Below are positions 18,398-29,566 of a DNA stretch of 64,000 nt, one piece after another. The stretch lies in assembly GCA_015680685.1 (NCBI GenBank), contig MNCI01011145.1, positions 634,319-698,318 of the forward strand. The letters are read 5' to 3'. Source of the DNA: Gnetum montanum. Taxonomy: Eukaryota > Streptophyta > Gnetopsida > Gnetales > Gnetaceae. The notes beneath the pieces were generated by a model. It worked only from the letters and a program-made list of their open reading frames with translations. It did not search any database and was not told the DNA's origin. Position 1 is the first letter of the stretch, and the number at the start of each line of letters is the position of its first letter. The translations under genes and the position numbers were made by a program.

Positions 18398-20850
18398 ATG
18401 ACTTGGCAGCAAGATAAGGAAAATGTCCCTATTAATGCTTCATTGATCTTCCTTAGTGAGCAAGAGTATCTACAAGCACCTGAAGAGGTTGGGCATGGTT
18501 TTTTCATCATGTCAACACTTGCAACAACTAAAGAGGAGCATACAAATGAACTTCCTCTAGCTATGCAACCTTTGGCATTGGAATTTGTTAATGTTTTCAA
18601 GGGAAAATTGGAAGGACTTCCACTAATGAGTTCCATCCCACATCAAATAGATTTCATACCGAGAGCTACAATTCCAAATGAAAGAGCCTACTACATGATT
18701 CCAAATTAGAAGGAAGAATTAAGCAAGCAAGTGAATTACTATCTAATGATTTTGCTAAGGAATCCATCTCTCCTTGTGTTGTTCCAACTATATTAGTTCC
18801 CAAAAAGGACATCGATGAATTAAGGATGTGCATAGATTCTAGGGTTGTTAATAGGATTACTATCAAGTATAGATTTCATATTCCTAGGATGGATGACATT
18901 CTTGATGTGCTTGCCAATTTTCAGATTTTTTAAAAAATTTATTTAAAAAGCGGTTATTATCAAATAAGGATTAGACTATAAGATGAATGGAAAATAGCCT
19001 TTAAGACACCTAATGGCTTGGATGAGTGGTTAGTCACTCCTTTTGGACTAACCAATGCTCCAAAAACATTTATGAGGCTCATGCATGAAGTCCTAAAGGA
19101 TTTTATTGGTAAATGTTGTATTTTTTTTTCTTTGATGACATTCTTGTTTACAGTTCTAAGGAAGAGTACCATGTACATCATTTGAGGATGATATGCTCCA
19201 AGTAACGAGAGGCAAAGTTGGTGATTAATGCCAAGAAATCCCACTTCATGAAGAAAAAAATTATCTACCTAGGTCATGTAGTCTCCAAGAACCAAGTCAA
19301 GATGGAACCAAGTATGATAAAGGTAGTTAAGAAATGGCCTTCACCTAAGGATGTGGGAGAGGTGAGATCTTTTCTTAGTTTGGCTGGCTTCTATAGGAGA
19401 TTTATTAAAAGTTTTTTGGTTCCATTGCATGGCCTATGCTCTCTTGTTCAAGGAAAAATTTAGCATTTGTGTGTGATAATGAGCAATAAAAATCCTTTCA
19501 AGCATTGGAAGAGAAAATTTTTAGTGCTTCAATTTTGGCTATTCCAAACTTTTCAAAACTTTTTGAAGTGGAAGTAGATGTAAGTGGGCTTGCTATTAGA
19601 GGTGTGCTTTTTTCAAGGAGGTAAGCCAATTGCATCTTTTTCTAAAAAACTGAATGAATCTAGATGAAAGTATAGTATGTATGAAAAGGATTTATATGCT
19701 ATACTTCAATCCATTAAACATTTGAGATATTACTTGGATCAGAGTTTCTTTTATTTATTGATCATAGAGCACTTCAATTTTTGAATTCTCAAAAGAAATC
19801 ATGTGCCAAGTACATCAAATGGATAGAGCAATTGCAAGAATTTCATTTTTTTTTTGAAACACAGGAGTGGAAAGTATAATGTTGTGGCTAATCCTTTGTC
19901 TAGAGTTCATGTTGTTTCTTCTAATGTGAAAGTTCAAGGATTTTAGTCTTTTGCTTCATTATATCCTAATGACAACGATTTTGGTGCAATTTGGAAAGAG
20001 TTATCTTCCCCATTATTAGGAAGGACTAATCAATGGAAAGCTTATCATGCAAAGAATGGGATTTTTTTTAAGGATGGAAAAATTTGTATTCCAAAGTGTG
20101 ATTTCAAGTACAAACTCCTTAAAGAGAAACACCAAAGTGACATGGTTGTACATATGGGCAAGACCAAGACATTGGAATTGGTGAGAAAAAATTACTTTTG
20201 GCTAGGTATGTATAGTGATGTGGCTAAATTTATAAAATAATATTATACTTGTCAAAATTTTAAAGGAGGAAAAGGTGTAGATGGTCATAATCTATGTTTT
20301 CCAATTCCAAATGCTCCTTGGGAAAGTGTTTCTTTGGACTTTGTGTGTGGAATTCCTAAGAAAAAATCTAGTCATGATTCTATACTTGTTGTAGTAGATA
20401 TATTTACCAAGATGGCTCATTTTATTCCATGCAAGAAAAGTAGTGATGCTTCCCATGTTTCACATTTATTCTTTCAACATGTTGCGAGGCTACATGGCAT
20501 TCCTTTAAACATTGTGACTGATAAAGATGCCAAGTTTACTAATCATTTTTAGAGATCAATTTCTAAATTACTTGGAACCAAGTTGTCTTTTTTCACAGCC
20601 TATCACCCTCAAACTAATGGTCAAAGTAAAGTTGTGAATAGGTCTCTATTGAAGATCTTGAGGTGTTTGCACAAGGATTAGCCTCAAAGGTGGGAAAACA
20701 TGTTGGCTCATTTTGAAATCTCATATAATAATGCTTCCCATCATAGCATTGGTAAGAGTTCTGTTATGGCAAATTATGGGCTTTCACCAAGAATGGTTGA
20801 TGATTTGAGGAAATTTGAAGTTTAGACCTTGTTAAGCAAATGAGAGAATT
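18398..20850 (+). pseudogene. RT, RNase H and integrase of element C
   Basis: In order along the plus strand: RT with FIPRATIPN, SPCVVPTILVPKK, MCIDSRVVNRIT, LKSGYYQIRI and [15 protein letters not shown]; a catalytic box that reads FFDDILVYS in a shifted frame after a T9 run near 19125. RNase H follows from about 19500 (GKPIASFSKKLNE, KHRSGKYNVVA). The integrase zinc finger (HQSDMVVHMG) is next, with its first CxxC Cys replaced by Tyr. The integrase core from 20334 includes FTKMAHFIPCKKSSDASHV and TDKDAKFT. The third catalytic residue, normally Glu in TEVVN, is Lys (AAA, 20628-20630). Numerous stops, many at former Gln codons, mark it as dead. Confidence 0.9.
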
Positions 20851-21388
20851 GCATCAACAAGTTAAATCTCACTTGGAGAAAAAGAAAAAGATTGTGTCTT
20901 CCAAGGCCAATGAGGGAAACAGGATAATTAATTTTCATATTGTTAATTATGTTTGCATTTACTTGAGTAAAGAAAGGCAAAAGAATGTTCACTTCTATAA
21001 GCTCAAGTCGAAGAGAATTGGTTCATTTCAGATCAGGGTCAAAATCAATCCAAATGCTTATGAGATTGACTTACCTAATGATTTTTCTATTCCTGGTGTT
21101 TTTGATGTTTCAAATTTGAGTCCATGCCATGGGAATGTAATTGCATCAAACTTGAGGGATAGTCTTGAGATCCTCAAGGATGCCCTTGAATACTCAAACT
21201 CAATCAAGCCACCAAGGAAAGTAATTGTGCTACAAGCAAGGGAGGCTAGGAGCACAAGAGGTAGAAAAGGGCATGAGTACTTGATGAATTGGAATGATGA
21301 AGGATTTGAAAATGACATTTGGATCCATGAGAATGATTTGGATTTGTCAGGGGGCCTTAATGATATCCCAAGTGTATGGCCAACTTGA
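20840..21388 (+). pseudogene. Integrase C-terminus with chromodomain of element C
   Basis: The longest intact stretch in this element, 182 codons. It holds the integrase C-terminal barrel region (FYKLKSKRIGSFQIRVKI, then YEIDLPND) and a chromodomain-like end (KGHEYLMNWNDEGFENDIWI, then HENDLD), in line with EYLVKWKG...TWEPE..L of plant chromoviruses. In intact relatives this is the tail of the pol polyprotein, not a separate gene; the ATG at 20840 is internal. Stop TGA at 21386-21388, 32 bp before the 3' LTR. Confidence 0.88.
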
Positions 21389-21404
21389 GGGCAAGTTTAA
21401 ATTC

Positions 21405-21420
21405 TTAGCAGTGGGAGAGA
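21405..21420 (+). other. Polypurine tract of element C
   Basis: AGCAGTGGGAGAGA directly precedes the 3' LTR start TGATGAGGAC at 21421, the expected place and composition for the plus-strand primer. Confidence 0.8.
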
Positions 21421-22294
21421 TGATGAGGACATCACCTAGCCCATGCCGAAACCTCAATATGTTTGTGCATTGATGTTTGTGTTTTTTTATGTTTGCCTTT
21501 TAGTGTTGTTTTGTTGATAATTATTTCAGGGTATTTTTTTTCATGTTTAGAAGTCTTTTGAGGTCATTTTGATGACTTTAGGGTGGTCCAAGAGCTATGG
21601 GGACTTGTTTGGAGGTGTCCAAAGGTTCCAAGCCTCAAAACAAGAAGATTTAATTTTGACCCTGGTAGGAAAGATCTTTTCACTGATAAAAGATGTCTTT
21701 TGCACCTCAAACACATCTTCTTTAATAACTTCTACACTCAAAAAAGACATCATCTCTAAGACCCTTGCACTAGGAAGAGACATCTCCTATTTCTCAAAGA
21801 TTTCTTTTCTAAGGCCCTTTCACTTAGAAGAGAGATCTCCTGTTTCTCAAAGACATCTTTTCTGAGATCTTTGCACTTAGAAGGGATGTCTCCTATTTTT
21901 GAAAGACATCTTCCATGGATTACAATTAACATTAATTTCAATGACCAATTTGAGGGGAGATGAAGAGACAAGAGGGAAAAGCTATAAATAGACTCCTTGG
22001 GCCTTCCATTTGATCAATAGAAAGTGTAAGAAGTTGAGAGAAGAGTAGAGAGAGAGAGAGAGATTCTTGGAAAGGTGCCTTGATTATCATCCATGTGAGT
22101 GTGTATTTTCTTTGGTTGAGTGTGTGAAAGTTGTATTGAATCTCTTTTCTATCATCGGGAATTTTGCTTCATTTCATATGTAATTTCTCAATTTGAGAAA
22201 GAATAAAGCTTTCATTTTTCTTTTTCTTTTTTAATTTTCTTTTTTATGACTTTGAGAAAGCTTGGATTGTGGAATCCATGGGAGCTCCTCATCA
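21421..22294 (+). repeat. 3' LTR of element C
   Basis: It starts TGATGAGGACATCACC and ends GAGCTCCTCATCA, with duplication CCTTG following. TATA box CTATAAATAGACT near 21984 and AATAAAGC near 22203 are conserved with the 5' LTR. The middle carries several extra ACATC(T/A)TC-type repeats relative to the 5' copy, which accounts for most of the length difference. Confidence 0.93.
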
Positions 22295-24383
22295 CCTTGC
22301 ATAAAGTTCTAAGAAAAGCATATAAAGATAAAGATACATATGTTAGAAATTTTAATAAATATAAGTAGAAGGTAAATAAATCCCTCAAACTAGCATATAC
22401 TTAAGCTAAAGAGTTGGAAGGGCCAAAGTAATCAATAATCACCACAAGATCAACACTAATCTTAAATGAATGAATAAAATTTATTAGCTAATGATGAGAT
22501 TAATGGATTTTGGAAGTGAAAATTTTACATAGGAAAAGAAAAACTCTGATATTCTATAGGACTTAGAAAGTACACAAAGGAAAATTGTTGATTTAATAAT
22601 GTAAAATTCAAGTCTAGTAATGACCTTCAACAAGGAGAGACAAGATCTTCATGCCATGGTGAATAAGCTATAGGATCAAGCAAAAACTAAGTGCACATTC
22701 AATTTTAAGAAGTTGTTATCTCCATTCGCTAAACTAGATCATTTACTACTAGTTGTTTTCACTATAGTTTCATCATCACTTTTGGTTGTATATGATGAAG
22801 TTAAAGAGAAATTCTTCAAGAATCCTAGTATAGATCAAAAGTCTTAGTCTTGGTCATAATGAACCATCAGCATTAAAAGAGTCACATGTTTTAAAAGCCA
22901 CAGTGAGAGATATAGCTTCCAAATCAAATGACTAGTCATTACATAGCATCTTTGACAACTTGATAAATGCAAATGTAGACTTGCTTGCTAAATGATGACA
23001 ATTTTTTAGAAGGTATTCTTGCCTATAATTTATTTTTTAGATACCTCCATGCTTAATAGTAAATTTAAATACTTATTTAATTTCCATGATAAGTATATTT
23101 TTGTTTTTAGGTGGTTTGTATTCTCCTTATGTTATAATATATATTGAAAGAAATTGCACCCCTAATTTCAAAAAGAAATTTCTCACCTTTCAAAATAACT
23201 TTAAGGCTAAAATAATTTATAATATTATTCTAGGAAAAGTAATTGTTCACCATCATGATATTAATTTTGATTATTATTTTACTAGTTAAGAATGATATTT
23301 TATTTTGTTAAATGGTGCTCATTTTAAATGATTATTTTTAAGAAATTTTGATAGAGCCTTTACTTCACAACCATTAATAATAGCTAAAATTCTTGACTTT
23401 TGTTGTATAGTGGAGAAATTTAAAAGTAATATTTTGTTTATTTATTTGTGATCTTTTATTAAGTCATGGGATAGTAATTAAATAGGAAAGCATGTTCAAG
23501 TTTGAAAAGTTAAGCTTGAGGGATGGTGTTAAGGATTTGGTATATTCTATCAAGTTCAACATTCAAAATAAGGTCTATATTATATAACATCATGAGTTTA
23601 TGTTTACACCATCCTAGAGTGATCATTGGTATGGTATGTTTGTTATATTTCATTTAACAATTAGGCATTCCTCTAAACATTTTTTAGTATACTATCAACT
23701 ATTCACCATGTCTATTCCAGTAACTAACATGATAATTTTCTTACAACTATATGCACCTCTAATTTTCATGTTTTAGATACACACACTAAACACATTTGAG
23801 ATTAACCCATCAAATGGGTCATGCATCTTAGGATATATATGTTATATATTTTTCAATATAACTTCAACAGTTTAACATTAATATTGTGTTGAACATCACT
23901 TTACAGTGTGACTAAATATCAACACTTCCATCTGAATTCATGTCAATATAATTTGTTTTTTGTTTCCTTGGACCTTATGATCTTTCAATCACAAAACTTA
24001 ACATATAAGACATGAAAAAGAAAACAAGAAATCATATTAGTATTAGATCCATAAAATACATTATTATAAAAAATAGATCTAATATCTTATTGAATTAACA
24101 AGATATTCTTTACTAATGAACAAGCCTCTTGAGAACCCACGCATAAGATACTAGTAAGTTTAAGATCAAAAAAAGCATGAATGGAAAATGTTGATTGAGA
24201 GAAGAACCCATGACCTACTTAAAGAGACTAAATCACAAATATTTGTACCCAAGACCCATTAACCAACCTATGATAGATTCAAGATAAAGATAAACATCTT
24301 CCTTAGGATGGTCCACATCCAATTAGCTTATCCTTGTCATAGACAACAAGGCTAGTAGATAAGGATAAAGTGCACAATATAAA
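22295..24383. other. Anonymous AT-rich DNA
   Basis: I see no coding signal, LTR pair or RNA gene. The open stretch at 23086-23289 has no known motif. TTAAGCTTGAGGGATGG followed by TGTTAAGG near 23512-23535 looks like a copia polypurine tract and LTR start, but no RNase H or second LTR supports it. Confidence 0.4.
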
Positions 24384-24398
24384 GAAAATGAGATAAAT

Positions 24399-24542
24399 TG
24401 AGGAGGGTGTGGTGAAAACCTGAAATAATTATAATATAAGTATACCCCAAGATATATAACACAACATTTCCCAACATAATTGAACCCATGACTTGGAGCT
24501 TTCAAATCAAAAATCTTACCACTAGGTTAATACATTGTTGTT
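24399..24542 (-). mobile_element. tRNA-derived SINE with 15-bp target duplication
   Basis: Minus strand. A box-A-like motif TTAACCTAGTGGTAAGA (plus 24514-24530) is followed about 35 bp later by a box-B-like GGGTTCAATT (plus 24478-24488), the internal RNA polymerase III promoter of tRNA-derived SINEs. The 144-bp body is flanked by a perfect direct repeat GAAAATGAGATAAAT at 24384-24398 and 24543-24557, the target duplication. The distal part contains ATAATTATTTCAGGTT, nearly identical to the copy at about 26950-27066. No gene product. Confidence 0.85.
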
Positions 24543-24557
24543 GAAAATGAGATAAAT

Positions 24558-26409
24558 GCTAAATCACATGTCAACATATAATGTAAAGGGAGTAAGTCTA
24601 ACTAAAACATAAATCACATTGGTAAGGTCTCATGGACAAGTAATCAATAATTAAGTCTCATGCTTAATATGAAATATTTTCAAATAGTAAATATTATAAA
24701 AGTTAAAATGCAAATTTTCATATCAAATATTATCACAAAGAAGTAAGAGTTATTAAAAGTGAATCATGTTATTAAAATATCATGGTAGTTACACTAATTA
24801 TTAAGTCTCATGCCAATAAGATAAAATTCCAAAATAATAAAAATACTACAAGATATATATAAATTAAAGATGCAAGGCCCTTTACTAAGCCATGTTTGAA
24901 TTATAAGACTAATGCAAAGGGTAAAAAAATGTTAAATATCATAAACATCCTATATGTGTTACATAAGAGTACTAATAAATGAGCAAATGTCTCCTTTTTA
25001 GTGCAACCCATGCCCAAGCCTTACAACCTAAGAAATAAATACTTTTCCATCATTCCAAATAATGGCTCCTTAGAGATGCAAGCCTTAGAGTTGTAGAATT
25101 AGAGTCAAGATATCCTTGTCATGTTGGGAAACTAGCATAATGCATGATTAACTAAGGTTTATTAAGGAATATAATTAATTTTGATTACATATGGTGAAAA
25201 AAAACTCATGTAACTAACCCTATTTTATTAGGACAAGGCTAAGAAGATTATGTTGACTTAATTGTAATTACATGAAACTATCAAGTGTTTAATTGTATTC
25301 ATCATGGGTATTCATTTAGCTGGTAGATTAATTTTATTATAAGGACCTATCATTTCTTAAACAACTAGAATTCAAGTGAATCCACATGCAGAAAAGAGGA
25401 TCAAGAGTTAAATATCTTTAAAGCTAACAACAAATAAGAATAGCTAAGTACCCATTGTAATTAGAATAAAATGATTAAAACCATTGCATATATATTCTAG
25501 AAGCATAAATTCATTACAGTTTATAAAGCCCTTAGAAGCTAAAAACAAAAATACTTACAAGGTTTATAGATAGACTTTCAAAAGTAACAATTAAAAATAT
25601 TTAATATTACTTTAGGAAGAATACATATGATTGATGGAACATGTCACAAGAACTCTTGATGGATTCATTGGACAATTCTAACATGAACTTTGATGCCTAA
25701 GAGCTATTAGACATTTTCAACTATTTATTTTATTTTGAAATGAATCTCATTATTGCCTACTAACATTGAACCCCAAACTCTTGATTTACCCTTGCCAAAT
25801 AGTAAAATACACTACTTCGATAAGGGTCTTAGATTAGCCTAGTCAAATAGTAGAACACAAGATATACTTTAAAAAAGGTGTCTTCTCTCTAAGAAAAACT
25901 GGACTTTTGGAAGAAAATACAACATAGTTTCAATGAGAGTTTGCCACATGGGTCCATGATTTCAAATTTCAAAATGGTGGGAAATTGAAGGATGTTAACA
26001 TGTGTGTCCTTATGCTTTTCTATGAAATGTGGGATGCTACCATACACATATTCATGTTATATAGTATATCTTATAAAAGAGGATTCTTGCATACATGTTG
26101 GATGTTATGGGCGTAAGCATACACATGCCCTAACAGAAGCAATAAATATGTGCTTAAGGAATTTTCCATGCTCTTCATGTAATCCAAAGTGACTCTTACA
26201 CAAACAATAACAAAAGGTAAGTTAAGATGTATATGCTACTTTTTCACACCTACAATTTTTGTGTCTCTTTAGCTAAATTTTCTTGTGAGACCTGTAAAGT
26301 TTTTTTTATTTTATTTTTAGAGCTAATCCATAGTGGTGCTAATTATCCACTTTCAAGTTGTAGTTTACCCTACATAGCTTCCAGTTTCTTTTTCTATAGT
26401 TGTTTCGTA
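24558..26409. other. Anonymous AT-rich DNA
   Basis: No gene, element or RNA is recognisable. Short phrases such as TTAAGTCTCATGC recur (about 24651 and 24801), hinting at old duplication. Open stretches at 25992-26192 and 26227-26415 have no motif and are probably fortuitous. Confidence 0.35.
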
Positions 26410-27170
26410 ATCTAACTAAATTTATTACCAATTGTACTTTGTAGTTCTTCCTCATTGTTGTAGCTATTCGATATTTAAGTTAACTAGAATTTACAAATGT
26501 GCATTCATTCTAGTCTATTTTGCTAGGAGGTAGAGTAGCAACCACTAGTATGCAATTATTCATAAATACCAAACTACTTTGCCCCTTCTTTTATCAGTAG
26601 CTACTTTAAATTGCTTCCTAATTGCAGCTTTGACTTTTTCTTTAACAAGTGAATATTAAATTATTCTTCCCTTTTCATTCCAATTTTCTGTTTTATTTTG
26701 TAGATTTGGTCTTCTAAAGAGGTTTGCAATACTTCTAAATTTATCAACAGTTGTGTTGTATAGTTCTTCTTTATTCCTTTAGTTTTTTATCTTTAACTCA
26801 ATTGGAATTTAAAAATATGCATTCATTTTATCCTATTTCTATAGAAGTAAAGCAACTAATATTTATGGGTCATAAATTGTTTAGATATTTAAAACTTTAC
26901 ATGTCCCTTTTGTGAGTAGTTGCATTGAATCTCTAAACTTCTAGTAATGAGGTGTTATCCTAGTGATAAGACTCTTAAAAAATGTTGAGTTAAAAAGTTC
27001 TAATTAGACTATATATTTTGGATATTACCTATATTACAATTATTTCAAGTTCCAACACTCTTCTTTACTTTCCCTTTGCATTTTCATTAACAAATGAAAA
27101 GAGACTGTTAAATTGTTCTTTCCTTTCAGTTCCACTTCTCTTTTTTACTTTGTATATTTTAGTTTTCTCA
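26410..27170 (+). repeat. Degenerate tandem duplication (two units)
   Basis: Unit 1, about 26415-26720, and unit 2, about 26735-27170, share the same ordered phrases: CTAAATTTAT(T/C)A, TAGTTCTTC, AAATATGCATTCATT/AAATGTGCATTCATT, ATAAAT...AAACTAC/AAACTTT, TTTCATT followed by AACAA(G/A)TGAA, then TTAAATT(A/G)TTCTT and TTTACTTTGTA/TTTATTTTGTA. Unit 2 is longer because a SINE (about 26950-27066) sits inside it. Function unknown. Confidence 0.6.
26950..27066 (+). mobile_element. SINE, same family as the 24.4-kb copy
   Basis: Plus strand. The box-A-like TATCCTAGTGATAAGA starts at 26956, and the box-B-like AGTTCTAATTAGA is at 26996-27008, about 40 bp further. The distal part, CCTATATTACAATTATTTCA, matches the 24.4-kb SINE. 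It falls exactly where unit 2 of the surrounding duplication has extra sequence compared with unit 1, which supports an insertion. A target duplication is not clear. Confidence 0.6.
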
Positions 27171-28580
27171 CAGTAGGCTTGAGGCCAAGTTTATTATGCA
27201 GGTAATAGTTTTTTCTATTTTGATTTTTCTAGCCACCAAAGATTGTCAAGGATAACTCCAATTCATCAAACTAGATGCAAGTCATGTAACTAGTGTCACT
27301 AAAAATTTGCTAAAATATATAGCATTACCTTTTACTTAGGCAATTTTTTCTTACACGACTAGTACAATAATATAAACAATCCTTAATTATTTTCATATAG
27401 TAACATTGATGTTTGAAAGAATATATGGATACATAGTAATAGTTTAAATTGCTTAACCTAGAAATAAATAGCATTGTGATTATTCCACGACCTATAAAGT
27501 TAACATGTGTCAAACATTCAAGGTAATTATTCCATGGACTATAATGCCCTATATATATTTAGTCAAGGCTAATTTTTTTTTGGATTTTGGATTTTGGATT
27601 TTTTTTTAAGGATTGAACTATTGAAGTATTCAACCTTGACATACTATAAGGCAAAACCCATGTCAATTAAATAAGTGGTTTTATCTATATTGCTAATCAC
27701 ACAAGGATATGCATAGGACAAAGATAACATAAGAGACATTGAGATAATTCAGTTGTACACACATGAACAACATAGCAATGTCTTCTCTTTCACTCTTATG
27801 CATATTGATGTTTAATTGAAATACATATCTTCATATTCAATGCAAATAATACAAATAAAAATTGTATTTAGCTTACTCTCATCAAATTGTTGTGCAAGGT
27901 ATATGTTCATTTTGATTTTCAGGTTAAATCAATAAGTGGGATAGATAATTTGTACCATGGAGGAATTTTAAAATTCTAAAAATTGAATGGTTATCACAAA
28001 CTCATTAAAAAAATAGATGAATAATTTTAACATAATTTCAAGGTAGGAGTTGAGCATAAATCATCAAGATAAAAAAATTAAAATTATCAAAAGATATTAA
28101 AATAAGCACTTCAAGGTCATAAGATGATATTCAACACATAAACCACTATGTAAAAAGTTATTAGATGTAAAACATGATCACAACCTTTTAGATTTCAACA
28201 TATGCATTTTTTGGAATTTTATCATATTCAAATTATCATAAATTTTCATCAAATATAAAAAATTTTATACTTACATAATCATGAATCTGATCTTGTCTAT
28301 ATGTTGGCAATGTCTACTACTTTTTCCATAAATTATGACTTGAATTTCTTGATTTTTCAACCATTTGGATTAGTCATTAAAGCTAGGGGTTGGTTAAATA
28401 GCATCACAATTGAAGCATAAAGTAAAAACTAAATCGCATTTTTCTTTAAAGTTTGATCATGATTCACTAGAAGTTTGGAAATGCATGCCTTGATTTCAGC
28501 CTTTGACCTTTAGATCTAAGATCTTTGGTATTTCACTTTTCTACTCTTCATGTTATTATGTATATTTTATCAAAGATAAT
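27171..28580. other. Anonymous AT-rich DNA with a short GGATTTT repeat
   Basis: No coding or RNA feature is supported. At about 27570-27608 there is a T-rich run with three GGATTTT units. The right end is the insertion point of element D, with ATAAT duplicated. Confidence 0.4.
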
Positions 28581-29434
28581 TGATGAACCATGATTTTCTA
28601 GGCTCCGATATTAGATCCGCGATATTAGGTAATGTGATATCGCAACCTGGATAACGACATCGGATACACAATAGCATGATTCCTATGTAAGCCTATAAAT
28701 ACACATTTGGGTGCACAGGAAAGGGGGAGTCAATACGTGTAGGAATAGAGTCTTTTTGTTATTTTGTAGTTAATTTCAATTCTTCTCACAGTGCATGCCC
28801 ACAATATGATGATTGTAATTGCATGAAACCTTTATTCGAGTGTGACGTACTTGGACACACACATGATCAACAATAAAGATCGAGATTACTCCATCATTGC
28901 AACATTCACTTAGTTTAATTGTTTAATTGTTATTGTTATTTATTGTTTTCTTAATTAGTATTTCTTTACTGTCATTTACTATTCCTGTTGTTAAATGTGG
29001 AATGAGTACAACTTAATCATGAACATTTAAGTGTAATTACTTGGTAACCTAGGAGCATATCTAGGAGCGCCCAAGTAATATACGCTTGGTAATCCCAAAA
29101 GTAGTACACAAGGTCCAAGATGTGCATGGATGATTAAGGGATGGATGATCATCGCACCTAGGCTAGTTTAAATTTTGCTTCTCATTGCCTATTAAATCAA
29201 GATTATTTTTCACTGTCTTTAGGATTAGCCTAGCTTAGAATCATATCATACACCTCACTCTAGACTAAACCATATGTGACAAAGCAAATACTAGTCTAGG
29301 TGGGAAGATAGCAAACTACGATCAACATGTAACTGTCTAGATACCACAACTAGTCCATCTATAGAGTTTGACTATATCATGCGTACATGCTCATATTTTT
29401 ATGGTTGAGTGTAGGGATACCTAGCCACTCATCA
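28581..29434 (+). repeat. 5' LTR of element D
   Basis: It begins TGATGAACCATGATTTTC. It carries GATATT/GATATC words (28604-28670), TATA box GCCTATAAATACAC (about 28691-28704) and CAATAAAGATCGAG (28870-28883), and ends TAGCCACTCATCA. It is very similar to 36609-37467 throughout by eye. Confidence 0.93.
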
Positions 29435-29455
29435 TTGGTGTCGTTGCTAGGGATG
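29435..29455 (+). other. Primer-binding-site region of element D
   Basis: TTGGTGTCGTTGCTAGGGAT follows the LTR directly. It is a diverged match to TGGCGCCGTTGCCGGGGAT of plant Tat/Athila elements and the least degraded version of this site on the plus strand of the window. Confidence 0.65.
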
Positions 29456-29566
29456 GTGCTAGTTATTTAGATTTGTTACATCATCCAAGATCACTGTAAC
29501 AAAGCCTTGATAATATATCTTTCAAAAAGAACTAATTGCAAATAAATCACACACAAATTCATAACA

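Larger units (their letters stand above)
15551..22294 (+). mobile_element. Element C: chromodomain Ty3/gypsy retrotransposon
   Basis: A 6744-bp element with LTRs of 807 bp (15551-16357) and 874 bp (21421-22294), both starting TGATGA(A/G)GACAT and ending CTC(A/G)TCA. It is flanked by a perfect 5-bp duplication CCTTG (15546-15550 and 22295-22299). It has an initiator-Met type primer site, gag, protease, RT, RNase H, integrase and a chromodomain in the standard gypsy order. All coding parts carry stops or frameshifts. It interrupts the RTE-like LINE. Element A is a relative, and a degenerate solo LTR of the same family lies at 61711. Confidence 0.95.

Noticed and set aside
23505-23540. Possible copia polypurine tract and LTR start (GCTTGAGGGATGG then TGTTAAGG)
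   Set aside because: No RNase H upstream, no matching second LTR and no target duplication could be found.
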